Of a DNA stretch of 7,575 bases, positions 1 to 6,472 are shown in pieces. Numbering within the stretch: position 1 is the first letter of the stretch; each line of letters starts with the position of its first letter. Source of the stretch: Burkholderiaceae bacterium (GTDB taxonomy: Bacteria; Pseudomonadota; Gammaproteobacteria; Burkholderiales; Burkholderiaceae_C); contig JAIRRE010000173.1 in NCBI GenBank assembly GCA_031256125.1, positions 1 through 7,575 of the forward strand, in the 5' to 3' direction. The position numbers were made by a program, and so were the translations under genes. Under the pieces are notes generated by a model that saw nothing but the letters and a program-made list of their open reading frames with translations, was not told the DNA's origin and ran no database searches.

Positions 1-230
1 GTGCGATTCTGTCGCTCACCGCGCTTGATTTTCTGGGGCTGGGCGTGCCGCCGGGCACTCCCAGCCTGGGCGAGTTGCTCAGTCAGGGCAAAAGCAATAT
101 CGACGCCTGGTGGATTTCGCTATCCACCTTCGGCGTACTGGTGTTGACGTTGTTGCTGCTGACCTTTATGAGCGACGCGCTGCGCGAGGCGCTCGACCCG
201 CGCGCCTCGCCTACCGGAATGAACACATGA
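1..230 (+). CDS. yejE: YejE-like peptide ABC transporter permease, C-terminal end (5' truncated)
   Basis: This is the last ~75 residues of an inner-membrane permease of the oligopeptide/dipeptide (BPD_transp_1) family. The reading frame enters from the left edge (first full codon at position 3) and stops at the TGA at 228-230. Visible are the end of the cytoplasmic coupling-loop region (LDFLGLGVPPGTPSLGELL), a QGKSNI segment, and one last hydrophobic helix (STFGVLVLTLLLLTFM) followed by the usual family ending DALREALDP. The GELLxQGKxN stretch resembles YejE of the YejABEF importer, which takes up peptide-like compounds such as microcin C in enteric bacteria. The stop codon overlaps the start of the next gene (ATGA), so the two are translationally coupled and their products should assemble together. 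Substrate cannot be judged from this fragment; a related Dpp/Opp-type permease is the alternative. Confidence 0.85.
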   Translation, partial: AILSLTALDFLGLGVPPGTPSLGELLSQGKSNIDAWWISLSTFGVLVLTLLLLTFMSDALREALDPRASPTGMNT

Positions 231-1831
231 CCGCGCCGCTGCTGCATGTCGAAAATCTGAACGTCGCGTTCTTCGGCAAGCCGGTGGCGCAGGCGCTCGA
301 TTTTTCCATCGCCCCGGGCGAAAAGCTGGCGCTGGTCGGCGAATCGGGTTCCGGTAAAACGGTCACGGTGCTGGCACTGCTGCGCCTGCTCGATGGCGCG
401 CGCATCACCGGCCGCGCCCTGTTCGACGATAGCCAGCGCGGCCCGCGCGACTTGCTCGCGCTGCCCGAGCGCGAACTGCGGCGCTTGCGCGGCGGCCAGA
501 TTGCGATGGTGTTCCAGGAACCGATGACCGCGCTCAATCCGCTCATGACGGTGGGCGCGCAAATCGCCGAAGTGTTGCGGCTACATCGGTCTCTCACCGG
601 CGCGGCGCTGAAAGATGGCGTACTGGAACTGCTGGCGCGCACCGGCATCCCGGAACCGGCGCGACGCGCTGCCGCGTACCCGCACCAGCTTTCGGGCGGA
701 CAGCGCCAGCGTGCCATGATCGCCATGGCGCTGGCCGGCCAGCCCCGCCTGCTGCTAGCTGACGAACCAACCACCGCGCTGGATGTCTCGCTGCGCGGCC
801 AAATCCTGCAACTGCTATCGGATTTGCAGCGCGAAACCGGCATGGCGGTGCTGCTCATCACCCACGACCTGAATCTGGTGCGGCGCTTTGCCGACCGCGT
901 GGCGGTGATGCAGCACGGGCATCTGGTGGAACAGGGCGCGGTGGCCGACATCTTCGCGCGCCCGGCGCAGCCCTACACCCGCGAGCTGATCGCCAGCCGC
1001 CCGGAACGCCAGGTCGATGAAACCGCCCCGGCGCCGGATACGCCGCCCATCGTGCAAGCCGAGGATTTATGCGTCAGCTATCCCGTGCCGCGCCCCGGCT
1101 GGCGCGGGTGGTTCGGCAAAGACCATTTCGCCGCCGTGCGCGGCGCGCGCTTTGCGCTGCCGCCGGGCCGTACCCTGGGCGTGATCGGCGAATCCGGATC
1201 GGGCAAATCCACCCTCGGTCAAGCCGTGCTGGGGTTGCTGCCACACCAGGGCGCGGTCGCCATCGCCGGGCGCGCATGGCAAGGCCACCCGGGCACCGAC
1301 CGACCCTTGCGCCGCATCGCGCAAGTAGTGTTTCAGGACCCGTTCTCATCGCTCTCGCCGCGCATGACGCTGGCCGAAATCGTCGGCGAAGGGCTGCGCG
1401 TGCACCAGCCCAGCCTCACGGCCCGCGAGCGCACCGTGCGCGTGCGCGCCGCACTGGCCGAAACCGGGTTGACGCCAGAGCGCTTTCCCGACCTGCTATC
1501 GCGCCACCCGCATGAATTCTCCGGCGGCCAGCGCCAGCGCATCGCCCTGGCGCGCGCGCTGATCGTCGGCCCGCAACTGCTAGTGCTCGACGAACCGACC
1601 AGCGCTCTGGATGTCACCATTCAAAAGCAGATCATCGCCCTGCTGCAACGCCTGCAACGCGAACACGGACTGGCGTATCTGCTCATTACCCACGACGTGG
1701 ACGTGGTGCGCGCGCTGGCACACCAAGTGCTGGTGCTCAAGGATGGCGCGGTAGTCGAACAAGGTTGCGCCGCGCAGGTGCTGACCGCACCGCAGCACCC
1801 CTACACCCGGCAGTTGCTGGCGGCGGCATAG
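227..1831 (+). CDS. yejF: YejF-like peptide ABC transporter, fused double ATP-binding subunit
   Basis: A 534-residue cytoplasmic protein with two complete nucleotide-binding domains in tandem, which would power the permease encoded just upstream. Domain 1 has Walker A GESGSGKT (38-45), Q-loop FQEP (96-99), signature LSGGQ (155-159), Walker B LLLADE (175-180) and switch His 213. Domain 2 has GESGSGKS (321-328), FQDP (369-372), FSGGQ (431-435), LLVLDE (451-456) and His 489. Both ATP sites look intact. Each half ends with the oligopeptide-transporter extension (QPYTREL near 249-254, HPYTRQL near 524-530). Length and architecture match E. coli YejF (about 530 residues) rather than the separate DppD/DppF pair. 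The start at 227 is chosen because it gives the ATGA overlap, is preceded by GGAA at 216-219, and begins at the normal NBD N-terminus; the open frame upstream to 110 lies inside yejE. A GsiA-type double ATPase is the main alternative name. Confidence 0.93.
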   Translation: MTAPLLHVENLNVAFFGKPVAQALDFSIAPGEKLALVGESGSGKTVTVLALLRLLDGARITGRALFDDSQRGPRDLLALPERELRRLRGGQIAMVFQEPMTALNPLMTVGAQIAEVLRLHRSLTGAALKDGVLELLARTGIPEPARRAAAYPHQLSGGQRQRAMIAMALAGQPRLLLADEPTTALDVSLRGQILQLLSDLQRETGMAVLLITHDLNLVRRFADRVAVMQHGHLVEQGAVADIFARPAQPYTRELIASRPERQVDETAPAPDTPPIVQAEDLCVSYPVPRPGWRGWFGKDHFAAVRGARFALPPGRTLGVIGESGSGKSTLGQAVLGLLPHQGAVAIAGRAWQGHPGTDRPLRRIAQVVFQDPFSSLSPRMTLAEIVGEGLRVHQPSLTARERTVRVRAALAETGLTPERFPDLLSRHPHEFSGGQRQRIALARALIVGPQLLVLDEPTSALDVTIQKQIIALLQRLQREHGLAYLLITHDVDVVRALAHQVLVLKDGAVVEQGCAAQVLTAPQHPYTRQLLAAA

Positions 1832-1841
1832 TATTCGGGGG

Positions 1842-3272
1842 CTACCCGGTAGAGTCTGGCGGCACATCGCTTGGCGTGGCTTGCGGCGGCTGGCGTGGAA
1901 TGGCCCCGGTGATGCGCGTTCCCTGGCCGGGCGCGGAGATCACTTCCAGCCGTCCGCCTAGCGCCTCGACGCGGTGGCGCATACCCATCAGGCCGTGCGA
2001 AGTGGATGGCACTTGCGCCAAGTTGAAACCCATGCCATTGTCGGCGACGGTGATTTCGGCGTGATGGCCGTAGTTGGTAAGCGTGATGGTGACTTCGGTG
2101 GCCTTGGCGTATTTGCCGATATTGGTCAGCGCCTCTTGCACCAGGCGGTAGAGGGTCAATTCGCTGGCCTCGTCCATATTGACGCGCTCGATGATGGTAT
2201 CGACCGGGATTTCGGAGCGCTCGGAAAATTCGCGCGCCAAAATCTCCAGCGAAGCAACCAGCCCCAGATTGGCAAGCGACGAAGGCCGCAAGTCTTCGAC
2301 GATTTGGCGCTTCAGGGCGATGCCCTGGTTGAGCGTTTCGGTCAGGTGCTCGATGCGCGCCCGCGGTTCCGCGGCGTCCGGCGGAAGTTTGGATTTGAGC
2401 CGCGCCACATCCAGCTTGGCGGCGGTGAGCAGCGCGCCCATCTCGTCGTGCAACTCGCGCGCCAACCGCGCGCGCTCTTGTTCCACCGCGCGTTGCAGGT
2501 AGGTGGCCAGTTCGGTCAGGCGGGCGGTACGTTCCTTGACCTGTGATTCCAGCGCGTCGCGCTCGGCTTTGAGCAGGCGCTGCTGACGCGCGGTAGCTTG
2601 TCGCAACAGGCTGGTCTGGCGGACATACAGGAAGAACGCGAAAATGGCCGCCAGCACGCCAACGGCCAGACCTGCGCGCGAAACGGTGATGAGCTGCCGC
2701 AACTGCGCCCGCTTGCTGGCCACATGCTGATCGATTTGCACGGCCAGCAAATCGGCCTGCTGGCGCAACTGCTGCATTTGCAGGATGCCAATGTCGGAAT
2801 CAACGATGTGCCGCGCGGCCTGGCTCTGTCCGTCGCTGGCCAGCTGCACCGTCAACGCCATCGCGCCGGCTTGCCGCAGCACCAGGCGTTTGAAGCCGAG
2901 TATCGCGTCGGACTGGGCCATAAACGGCGGGGTTTGCGCCTCCAGCGTACGCAGCAGCAAGTTGATGCGCCGATCGTCGTCCTGATAGGCCGAAAGGCTG
3001 TGCTCCTCCAGCGTCAGCGCGTAGCGGCGCTGGTCGTATTCGGCGTTGGTGACGCTGCTCAAAAGCGCGCCGACGGTATCGCGCACGGCGTCGATGTTCT
3101 GCATCTCGGTCAGCACGCCGGCAGTGCGCGCGTGCATGCGCTCGCTTTGCCAGAGCATCATAGCCGCGCATAACATCGCGCAGCCAAAGCTTAGCCACAA
3201 CGTCAGGCGCTGCCGGCGTTCATGCGTGAGCCGGCGCGGACGTTGCCAAGCTTGGGCAAGGGAGTGGAACAT
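1842..3272 (-). CDS. CHASE3-type sensor histidine kinase (HisKA_3 / NarX-DegS class)
   Basis: A 476-residue inner-membrane sensor kinase. In order: a basic N-terminus; TM1 (~23-41); a periplasmic, mostly helical region (~45-195) resembling CHASE3 (NAEYDQRRYALTLEE near 76-90); TM2 (~197-217); a coiled coil (~220-265); a HisKA_3 dimerisation domain with H-box ELHDEMGALL, phospho-acceptor His 275; and an HATPase_c domain with N-box VQEALTNIGKYA (Asn 384), G1 box DNGMGF (411-416) and G2 box GLMGMRHR (427-434). All expected catalytic residues are present. HisKA_3 kinases pair with LuxR/NarL-type regulators, and one is encoded divergently 60 bp away, so they very probably form one system. The signal is unknown; CHASE3 domains sense diverse or undefined cues. 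The last ~17 residues are a Pro-rich tail. No Shine-Dalgarno is visible before the ATG. The 3' end converges on yejF with a 10-bp gap. Confidence 0.93.
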   Translation of the reverse strand: MFHSLAQAWQRPRRLTHERRQRLTLWLSFGCAMLCAAMMLWQSERMHARTAGVLTEMQNIDAVRDTVGALLSSVTNAEYDQRRYALTLEEHSLSAYQDDDRRINLLLRTLEAQTPPFMAQSDAILGFKRLVLRQAGAMALTVQLASDGQSQAARHIVDSDIGILQMQQLRQQADLLAVQIDQHVASKRAQLRQLITVSRAGLAVGVLAAIFAFFLYVRQTSLLRQATARQQRLLKAERDALESQVKERTARLTELATYLQRAVEQERARLARELHDEMGALLTAAKLDVARLKSKLPPDAAEPRARIEHLTETLNQGIALKRQIVEDLRPSSLANLGLVASLEILAREFSERSEIPVDTIIERVNMDEASELTLYRLVQEALTNIGKYAKATEVTITLTNYGHHAEITVADNGMGFNLAQVPSTSHGLMGMRHRVEALGGRLEVISAPGQGTRITGAIPRQPPQATPSDVPPDSTG

Positions 3273-3286
3273 GGCGGGATTAAACT

Positions 3287-3315
3287 TATATATTCTTGCG
3301 GTAAGTCAATGTCAC
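3287..3315 (-). promoter_or_regulatory. Putative sigma70 promoter of the histidine kinase gene
   Basis: Read on the minus strand there is GTGACA (complement of 3310-3315; 5 of 6 matches to TTGACA), a 17-base spacer, then TATATA (complement of 3287-3292; 4 of 6 matches to TATAAT). An alternative hexamer TATAAG lies two bases further on. The AT-rich core stands out in otherwise GC-rich sequence. Transcription would begin only about 7-10 bases before the kinase ATG at 3272. The same 60-bp gap must hold or border control elements for the divergent regulator gene, for which I see no good -35/-10 pair. Confidence 0.45.
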
Positions 3316-3320
3316 CCCTT

Positions 3321-3326
3321 GAAGGA
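3321..3326 (+). promoter_or_regulatory. Ribosome binding site of the response regulator
   Basis: GAAGGA ends 6 bases before the GTG at 3333. This supports the GTG as the true start, and the protein then begins directly with the first beta strand of the receiver domain (MIRIGIVDDH). Confidence 0.75.
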
Positions 3327-3332
3327 TAAGCT

Positions 3333-4013
3333 GTGATCCGAATCGGTATCGTTGATGACCACGCTATTGTGCGTTCTGGCCTCAAGCAGTTTTTCGCCGA
3401 CCAGCCCGATCTGTGCGTGGTGGGCGAAGCCGTCGACGGACGCGAAGCCATCGACTTGGTGCGCACTACCGATATGGACGTGCTGGTGATGGACCTTTCC
3501 ATGCCCGGCCAGAGCGGCATTGATGCCCTGACGATGATCCACGCCAAGATGCCGGAGATGGGTATTCTGATCCTCTCGGGTTATCCCGAGGAACACTATG
3601 CGATCAACCTGATCCGCCAAGGTGCCAGCGGCTATCTGAACAAGGAGTGCGACCCGATGGAAATCGTCCAGGCGATTCACACCATCGCAGAGGGCAAGCG
3701 CTACACCACGCCTGCCATGACCGCTCTGCTGGCCAAGGTCGAGGCCAACGCCAAAGCCAACCCCAAGGTCAAGGCCAAGGCCCGGCTCCTGAACTACGAC
3801 AGCGACGCGCCGGTGCACGAGCAACTCTCGGAGCGAGAATTCCAGATATTCCTCAAACTCGCCAAGGGCGAAATGACTGGGAAAATCGCCGACGAGTTGT
3901 TCCTGACAGGTAAAACCGTGAGCACCCACCGTATGCGGCTGATGAAAAAGATGGGGCTGCACTCCAACAGCGACTTGACTTACTACGCGCTCAAAAATAA
4001 GCTGATTGATTAA
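3333..4013 (+). CDS. NarL/FixJ-family two-component response regulator
   Basis: A 226-residue cytoplasmic transcription factor, the likely phosphorylation partner of the divergent kinase. The receiver domain (~1-122) has acidic pair Asp 8/Asp 9, phospho-acceptor Asp 54 (VLVMDLSMPG), switch residue Ser 82 (ILSGY) and Lys 104 (YLNKE). The C-terminal LuxR-type helix-turn-helix (~164-226) contains LSEREFQIFLKLAKG and recognition-helix region GKTVSTHRMRLMKKMGL. The linker between the domains (~123-163) seems long for the family and is rich in Lys, Ala and Asn (135-150). Translation begins at GTG with a clear ribosome site. The gene is followed after 4 bp by ispD, suggesting cotranscription, and may be autoregulated with the kinase from the shared intergenic region. 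Target genes cannot be read from the sequence; Yej transport, isoprenoid synthesis and the regulator itself are candidates by position only. Confidence 0.94.
   Translation: MIRIGIVDDHAIVRSGLKQFFADQPDLCVVGEAVDGREAIDLVRTTDMDVLVMDLSMPGQSGIDALTMIHAKMPEMGILILSGYPEEHYAINLIRQGASGYLNKECDPMEIVQAIHTIAEGKRYTTPAMTALLAKVEANAKANPKVKAKARLLNYDSDAPVHEQLSEREFQIFLKLAKGEMTGKIADELFLTGKTVSTHRMRLMKKMGLHSNSDLTYYALKNKLID
3732..3778 (+). repeat. GCCAA-rich low-complexity tract in the regulator linker
   Basis: The pentamer GCCAA occurs at 3732, 3744, 3750, 3756 and 3774 in one reading frame and encodes the Ala/Lys/Asn-rich linker of the response regulator. Spacing is in multiples of 6, consistent with growth by short in-frame duplication (inference). 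Confidence 0.6.
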
Positions 4014-4017
4014 TCCG

Positions 4018-4767
4018 ATGTCGAGCGCGCCGCCGCCCACCGCTGGCTGTCATGCCGTGTTGCCCTGCGCCGGGGCGGGGTTGCGCGCGGGCGGTGCAAG
4101 GCCCAAGCAATACCAATTGATCGCCGGCGAGCCGCTGGTGCGCCACACGGTGCGCGCGTTCGAAGCCGTGGCGCGCGTCGAGCGCATTCTGGTGGTGCTC
4201 GCTTCGGAAGACGATGGGCCGTGGTCACAGCCGTTGCCGGCGCGCGTGGAACTGGCGCGCATCGGCGGCGCGACGCGCGCCGAAAGCGTTTTGAACGGTT
4301 TGTGCCATTTGCTCGCGCACGGCGCGCAACCGCAGGACTGGGTGCTGGTGCACGACGCCGCGCGCTGCCTGATTACCCCGGCGTTGATTGATGCGCTGAT
4401 CGACGCCTGTTGGCCTGATCCGTCCGGCGGTTTGCTGGCGCTGCCGTGCCCTGACACCATCAAAACCGCAAGCCCTGCCCCGCAAGGTCAGCCCGGCAAC
4501 CGCGTCAGCGCGACTTTGCCGCGCGGCGGCAAATGGCTGGCGCAAACGCCGCAGATGTTTCGCCTGGGCGCGTTGCGGGCGGCGCTGCAACAACAGGCCG
4601 CGAATGGTTTTGCCGACATTACCGACGAGGCCAGCGCAATGGAACGGGCGGGCAGCCAGCCGCTCTTGGTGCGCGGCAGCGCGCACAACTTTAAGGTAAC
4701 CTGGCCGGAGGATTTCGCGCTGGCCGAGGCTGTGTTGCAAAGCCGCTGCGCCGCGTCAGCATCATGA
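4018..4767 (+). CDS. ispD: 2-C-methyl-D-erythritol 4-phosphate cytidylyltransferase
   Basis: IspD couples CTP to methylerythritol phosphate, giving CDP-ME and pyrophosphate, in the MEP pathway to isopentenyl diphosphate. The 249-residue product (E. coli: 236) has the CTP-binding loop [16 protein letters not shown], with Arg 23 and Lys 30 corresponding to catalytic Arg20 and Lys27 of E. coli. Further on are [15 protein letters not shown] (111-116), DTIK (146-149), Thr 166, QTPQMF (176-181), TDEASAME (202-209) and FKVTWPED (225-232). All main active-site positions are recognisable. The ATG at 4018 is preferred over a TTG at 4006 that lies inside the regulator gene; neither has a good Shine-Dalgarno, so translation may depend on ribosomes finishing the regulator 4 bp upstream. 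The stop overlaps the ispF start (ATGA). In many betaproteobacteria ispD follows mfd; here a response regulator occupies that position. Confidence 0.95.
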   Translation: MSSAPPPTAGCHAVLPCAGAGLRAGGARPKQYQLIAGEPLVRHTVRAFEAVARVERILVVLASEDDGPWSQPLPARVELARIGGATRAESVLNGLCHLLAHGAQPQDWVLVHDAARCLITPALIDALIDACWPDPSGGLLALPCPDTIKTASPAPQGQPGNRVSATLPRGGKWLAQTPQMFRLGALRAALQQQAANGFADITDEASAMERAGSQPLLVRGSAHNFKVTWPEDFALAEAVLQSRCAASAS

Positions 4768-5264
4768 CTTCAGTATCCATCGACCTCCCTAATATCCGCA
4801 TTGGCGAAGGCTGGGATATTCATGCCCTGGCCGAAGGCCGTCCGCTGGTGCTGGGCGGCGTTGTTATCCCGCACGCCAAGGGTCTGGTCGGCCACTCGGA
4901 TGCTGACGCGCTGCTGCACGCCATTACTGACGCACTGCTGGGCGCGGCGGGGCTGGGCGACATCGGGCGGCACTTCCCCGACACAGCCCCGGCTTACCGG
5001 GGCGCCGATTCCGCGCTGCTGCTGGCCGAGGCTACGCGCCGCGTCCGCGCCGCGGGCTGGCGCATTGGCAACGTCGATACCACCGTGGTGGCGCAAGCGC
5101 CGCGGCTGGCGCCGCACATCCCGGCGATGGTGCAATCCATTGCGTGCGCGCTGAACGTTGCGCCCGCGCAAATCAACGTCAAAGCCAAAACCGCCGAGCG
5201 CATGGGGCCGGTGGGCAGGGCCGAGGCCATTGAAGCGCGCGCCGTGGCGCTGTTGCTGCGGTGA
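4764..5264 (+). CDS. ispF: 2-C-methyl-D-erythritol 2,4-cyclodiphosphate synthase
   Basis: IspF cyclises CDP-ME 2-phosphate to MEcPP with release of CMP, two steps after IspD in the MEP pathway; the active enzyme is a trimer with a divalent metal at each site. The 166-residue protein has metal ligands Asp 18, His 20 (GWDIH) and His 52 ([19 protein letters not shown]), the HSDAD loop (44-48), FPDT (71-74), GADS (80-83), [17 protein letters not shown] (103-119) and the nucleotide-binding segment [10 protein letters not shown] (139-148). It carries ~8 extra N-terminal residues relative to E. coli. Two spots differ from the commonest form: GEGWD replaces GHGFD/GHGYD, and MGPVGR replaces LGFTGR; metal and catalytic positions are kept. 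Its ATG overlaps the ispD stop and has no Shine-Dalgarno of its own, implying translational coupling. Confidence 0.96.
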   Translation: MTSVSIDLPNIRIGEGWDIHALAEGRPLVLGGVVIPHAKGLVGHSDADALLHAITDALLGAAGLGDIGRHFPDTAPAYRGADSALLLAEATRRVRAAGWRIGNVDTTVVAQAPRLAPHIPAMVQSIACALNVAPAQINVKAKTAERMGPVGRAEAIEARAVALLLR

Positions 5265-5309
5265 ATCGCGGGGCTGATGCGCAAGCCGTGGCCGGAACCG
5301 CCCCAGCCA

Positions 5310-5324
5310 GCGCGCATTGCGCGC
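5310..5324. other. Small GC stem-loop between ispF and the transporter gene
   Basis: GCGCGC, ATT, GCGCGC forms a 6-bp stem with a 3-base loop in the 78-bp gap after ispF. There is no following T tract, so it is not a standard terminator. Such alternating GC runs arise easily in this base composition. Confidence 0.3.
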
Positions 5325-5342
5325 CTCCAACACCACCCGCCC

Positions 5343-6326
5343 ATGTCCCGTCCCCGCTTTCTGCCCGATAACTTCACCCTGGCGCTGATTGCCGCAGTGC
5401 TGCTGGCTAGCGTACTTCCCGCGCAGGGCCGGGGCGCGACGTGGTTCGATGGGCTGACCACCCTTGCCATCGCGCTGCTGTTCTTTCTGCACGGCGCCAA
5501 GCTCTCGCGCCAAGCCATTTTGGCCGGTATCGGGCACTGGCGGCTGCACGCGCTGGTGTTCGCGGCGACTTTCGTGATGTTTCCAGTGTTCGGGTTGCTG
5601 CTCAAGCCGCTGCTGCTGCCGCTGGTCACGCCGCAGCTTTACACCGGGGTGCTCTATCTGTGCGTACTGCCCGCCACGGTGCAATCGGCGATCGCTTTTA
5701 CTTCGATCGCGCGCGGCAACGTTGCCGCCGCCGTATGCAGCGCCTCAGGCTCGACGCTGCTGGGCGTGTTCATTTCACCGCTGCTGGTCAACCTGATCGT
5801 GCTGCCGCATGGCGGCGCGAGTTCTTCACTCCACTCGATCGAAAAAATTCTGTTGCAACTGTTTGTGCCTTTTATCGCCGGGCACTTGTTACGCCCGTGG
5901 ACCGGCGGCTGGATTGGGCGTAACACCTCGGCGCTGAGCCTGGTCGATCGCGGCTCCATCCTGCTGGTGGTCTATACCGCCTTTAGCGCGGCGGTGATCG
6001 AAGGTCTGTGGAAACAGATGCCGCTGATCGCGCTTGCCGGCCTGCTCGTGGTCTGCGCGGTGATCCTGGGTCTTGCACTGGTTTCAACGACCTTTGCCGC
6101 GCGCCGTTTCGGCTTTAGCAAGGCCGATGAAATCACCATCGTTTTCTGCGGTTCCAAGAAAAGCCTGGCCAGCGGCATCCCGATGGCCAAGGTACTGTTC
6201 CCAGCCCAAGCCGTCGGCGCCATCGTGCTGCCACTGATGCTGTTTCACCAGATGCAGTTGATGGTCTGCGCGGTGATTGCGCAACGCTATGCCCGGCAGG
6301 GGCAGGAAGCCGCGCCCGGGGGGTGA
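5343..6326 (+). CDS. YfeH-like transporter, bile acid:sodium symporter (BASS/SBF) superfamily
   Basis: A 327-residue polytopic inner-membrane protein with about nine to ten hydrophobic segments (for example ~11-27, 36-50, 66-88, 97-116, 127-155, 167-182, 202-220, 227-249, 287-313). It belongs to the SBF-like branch that includes E. coli YfeH. The clearest marks are CVLPATVQSAIAFTSIARGN (107-126), the helix ending in SGSTLLGVFISPLL, and FCGSKKSLASGIPMA (268-282), which form the crossed discontinuous helices around the substrate and sodium sites in BASS proteins. Substrate is unknown; members of the superfamily carry organic anions. I chose the ATG at 5343 because family members begin with a short basic/polar stretch before TM1 (RPRFLPDNFTLALI). 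An in-frame ATG at 5277 would add 22 Pro/Arg-rich residues unlike the family. No Shine-Dalgarno is obvious at either. It follows ispF by 78 bp on the same strand. Confidence 0.9.
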   Translation: MSRPRFLPDNFTLALIAAVLLASVLPAQGRGATWFDGLTTLAIALLFFLHGAKLSRQAILAGIGHWRLHALVFAATFVMFPVFGLLLKPLLLPLVTPQLYTGVLYLCVLPATVQSAIAFTSIARGNVAAAVCSASGSTLLGVFISPLLVNLIVLPHGGASSSLHSIEKILLQLFVPFIAGHLLRPWTGGWIGRNTSALSLVDRGSILLVVYTAFSAAVIEGLWKQMPLIALAGLLVVCAVILGLALVSTTFAARRFGFSKADEITIVFCGSKKSLASGIPMAKVLFPAQAVGAIVLPLMLFHQMQLMVCAVIAQRYARQGQEAAPGG

Positions 6327-6336
6327 TTTTTCATAT

Positions 6337-6352
6337 GGCGGGCCATCCCGCC
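6337..6352 (+). terminator. Stem-loop after the BASS transporter gene, possible terminator
   Basis: A perfect inverted repeat GGCGGG / CCCGCC (6337-6342 and 6347-6352) with loop CCAT lies 10 bp after the transporter stop. It is followed by CTGGTATTTCCCC, a poor T tract, so intrinsic termination is plausible but not textbook. It is the first of three hairpins in this gap. Confidence 0.5.
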
Positions 6353-6361
6353 CTGGTATTT

Positions 6362-6387
6362 CCCCTTTCCCGCTTGTGGGAAAGAGG
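6362..6387. other. Second intergenic stem-loop
   Basis: CTTTCCC (6365-6371) pairs with GGGAAAG (6378-6384) around loop GCTTGT. After a C/A mismatch the stem continues with CC (6362-6363) and GG (6386-6387). No T tract follows. Its last two bases are shared with the next hairpin. Confidence 0.55.
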
Positions 6388-6402
6388 CAAATGGGCTTTG
6401 CC
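6386..6402. other. Third intergenic stem-loop
   Basis: GGCAAA (6386-6391) pairs with TTTGCC (6397-6402) around loop TGGGC. An alternative fold pairs GGGC (6393-6396) with GCCC (6400-6403). It lies about 70 bases before the fic start, followed by CGCTAATTCCTG. It could belong to a fic leader or to termination of upstream transcription. Apart from the three hairpins, 6327-6472 shows no gene, and I found no convincing promoter for fic. Confidence 0.45.
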
Positions 6403-6454
6403 CGCTAATTCCTGATGCACAAGTTGCTTTTGACTATTTTTGCCCAACCAAAAA

Positions 6455-6460
6455 AAGGAA
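6455..6460 (+). promoter_or_regulatory. Possible ribosome binding site of fic
   Basis: AAGGAA ends 12 bases before the ATG at 6473, a rather long spacing. It is the only purine-rich site near the start. A TTG at 6440 in the same frame lies upstream of it and is therefore less likely to be the start. Confidence 0.45.
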
Positions 6461-6472
6461 AATCACATTTCC

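Noticed and set aside
110..226. 39-codon upstream extension of the YejF-like ATPase
   Set aside because: It lies inside yejE in another frame and gives Arg/Ala-rich sequence unlike an ABC ATPase N-terminus. The ATG at 227 has the ATGA overlap and an upstream GGAA.
1829..1853. CTACC-C-GGTAG inverted repeat at the yejF / kinase convergence as a bidirectional terminator
   Set aside because: Only a 5-bp stem with a one-base centre, no T tract on either side, and it overlaps the kinase stop codon.
1974..2546. 190-codon plus-strand open frame inside the histidine kinase
   Set aside because: It mirrors the HATPase/HisKA codons of the real minus-strand gene and shows no family motif.
4006..4017. 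TTG as an earlier start of ispD
   Set aside because: It would overlap the end of the regulator by 8 bp and use a rare start codon with no ribosome site. The ATG at 4018 is the simpler choice.
3312..4040. 242-codon open frame on the minus strand opposite the response regulator
   Set aside because: Exact antisense of a gene with all receiver and LuxR motifs; the product has no recognisable fold and no ribosome site.
4770..5684. 304-codon open frame on the minus strand opposite ispF and the transporter start
   Set aside because: The product is rich in Arg, Gln and His with no domain-like pattern, and lies opposite two clearly recognisable genes. It is a typical antisense shadow in GC-rich DNA.
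6424..6440. TTGCTT / TTGACT / TATTTT as a fic promoter
   Set aside because: No combination gives acceptable -35 and -10 hexamers at 16-18 bp spacing.
6440..6472. TTG as an earlier start of fic
   Set aside because: The only purine-rich site lies downstream of this TTG and upstream of the ATG at 6473, which favours the ATG.
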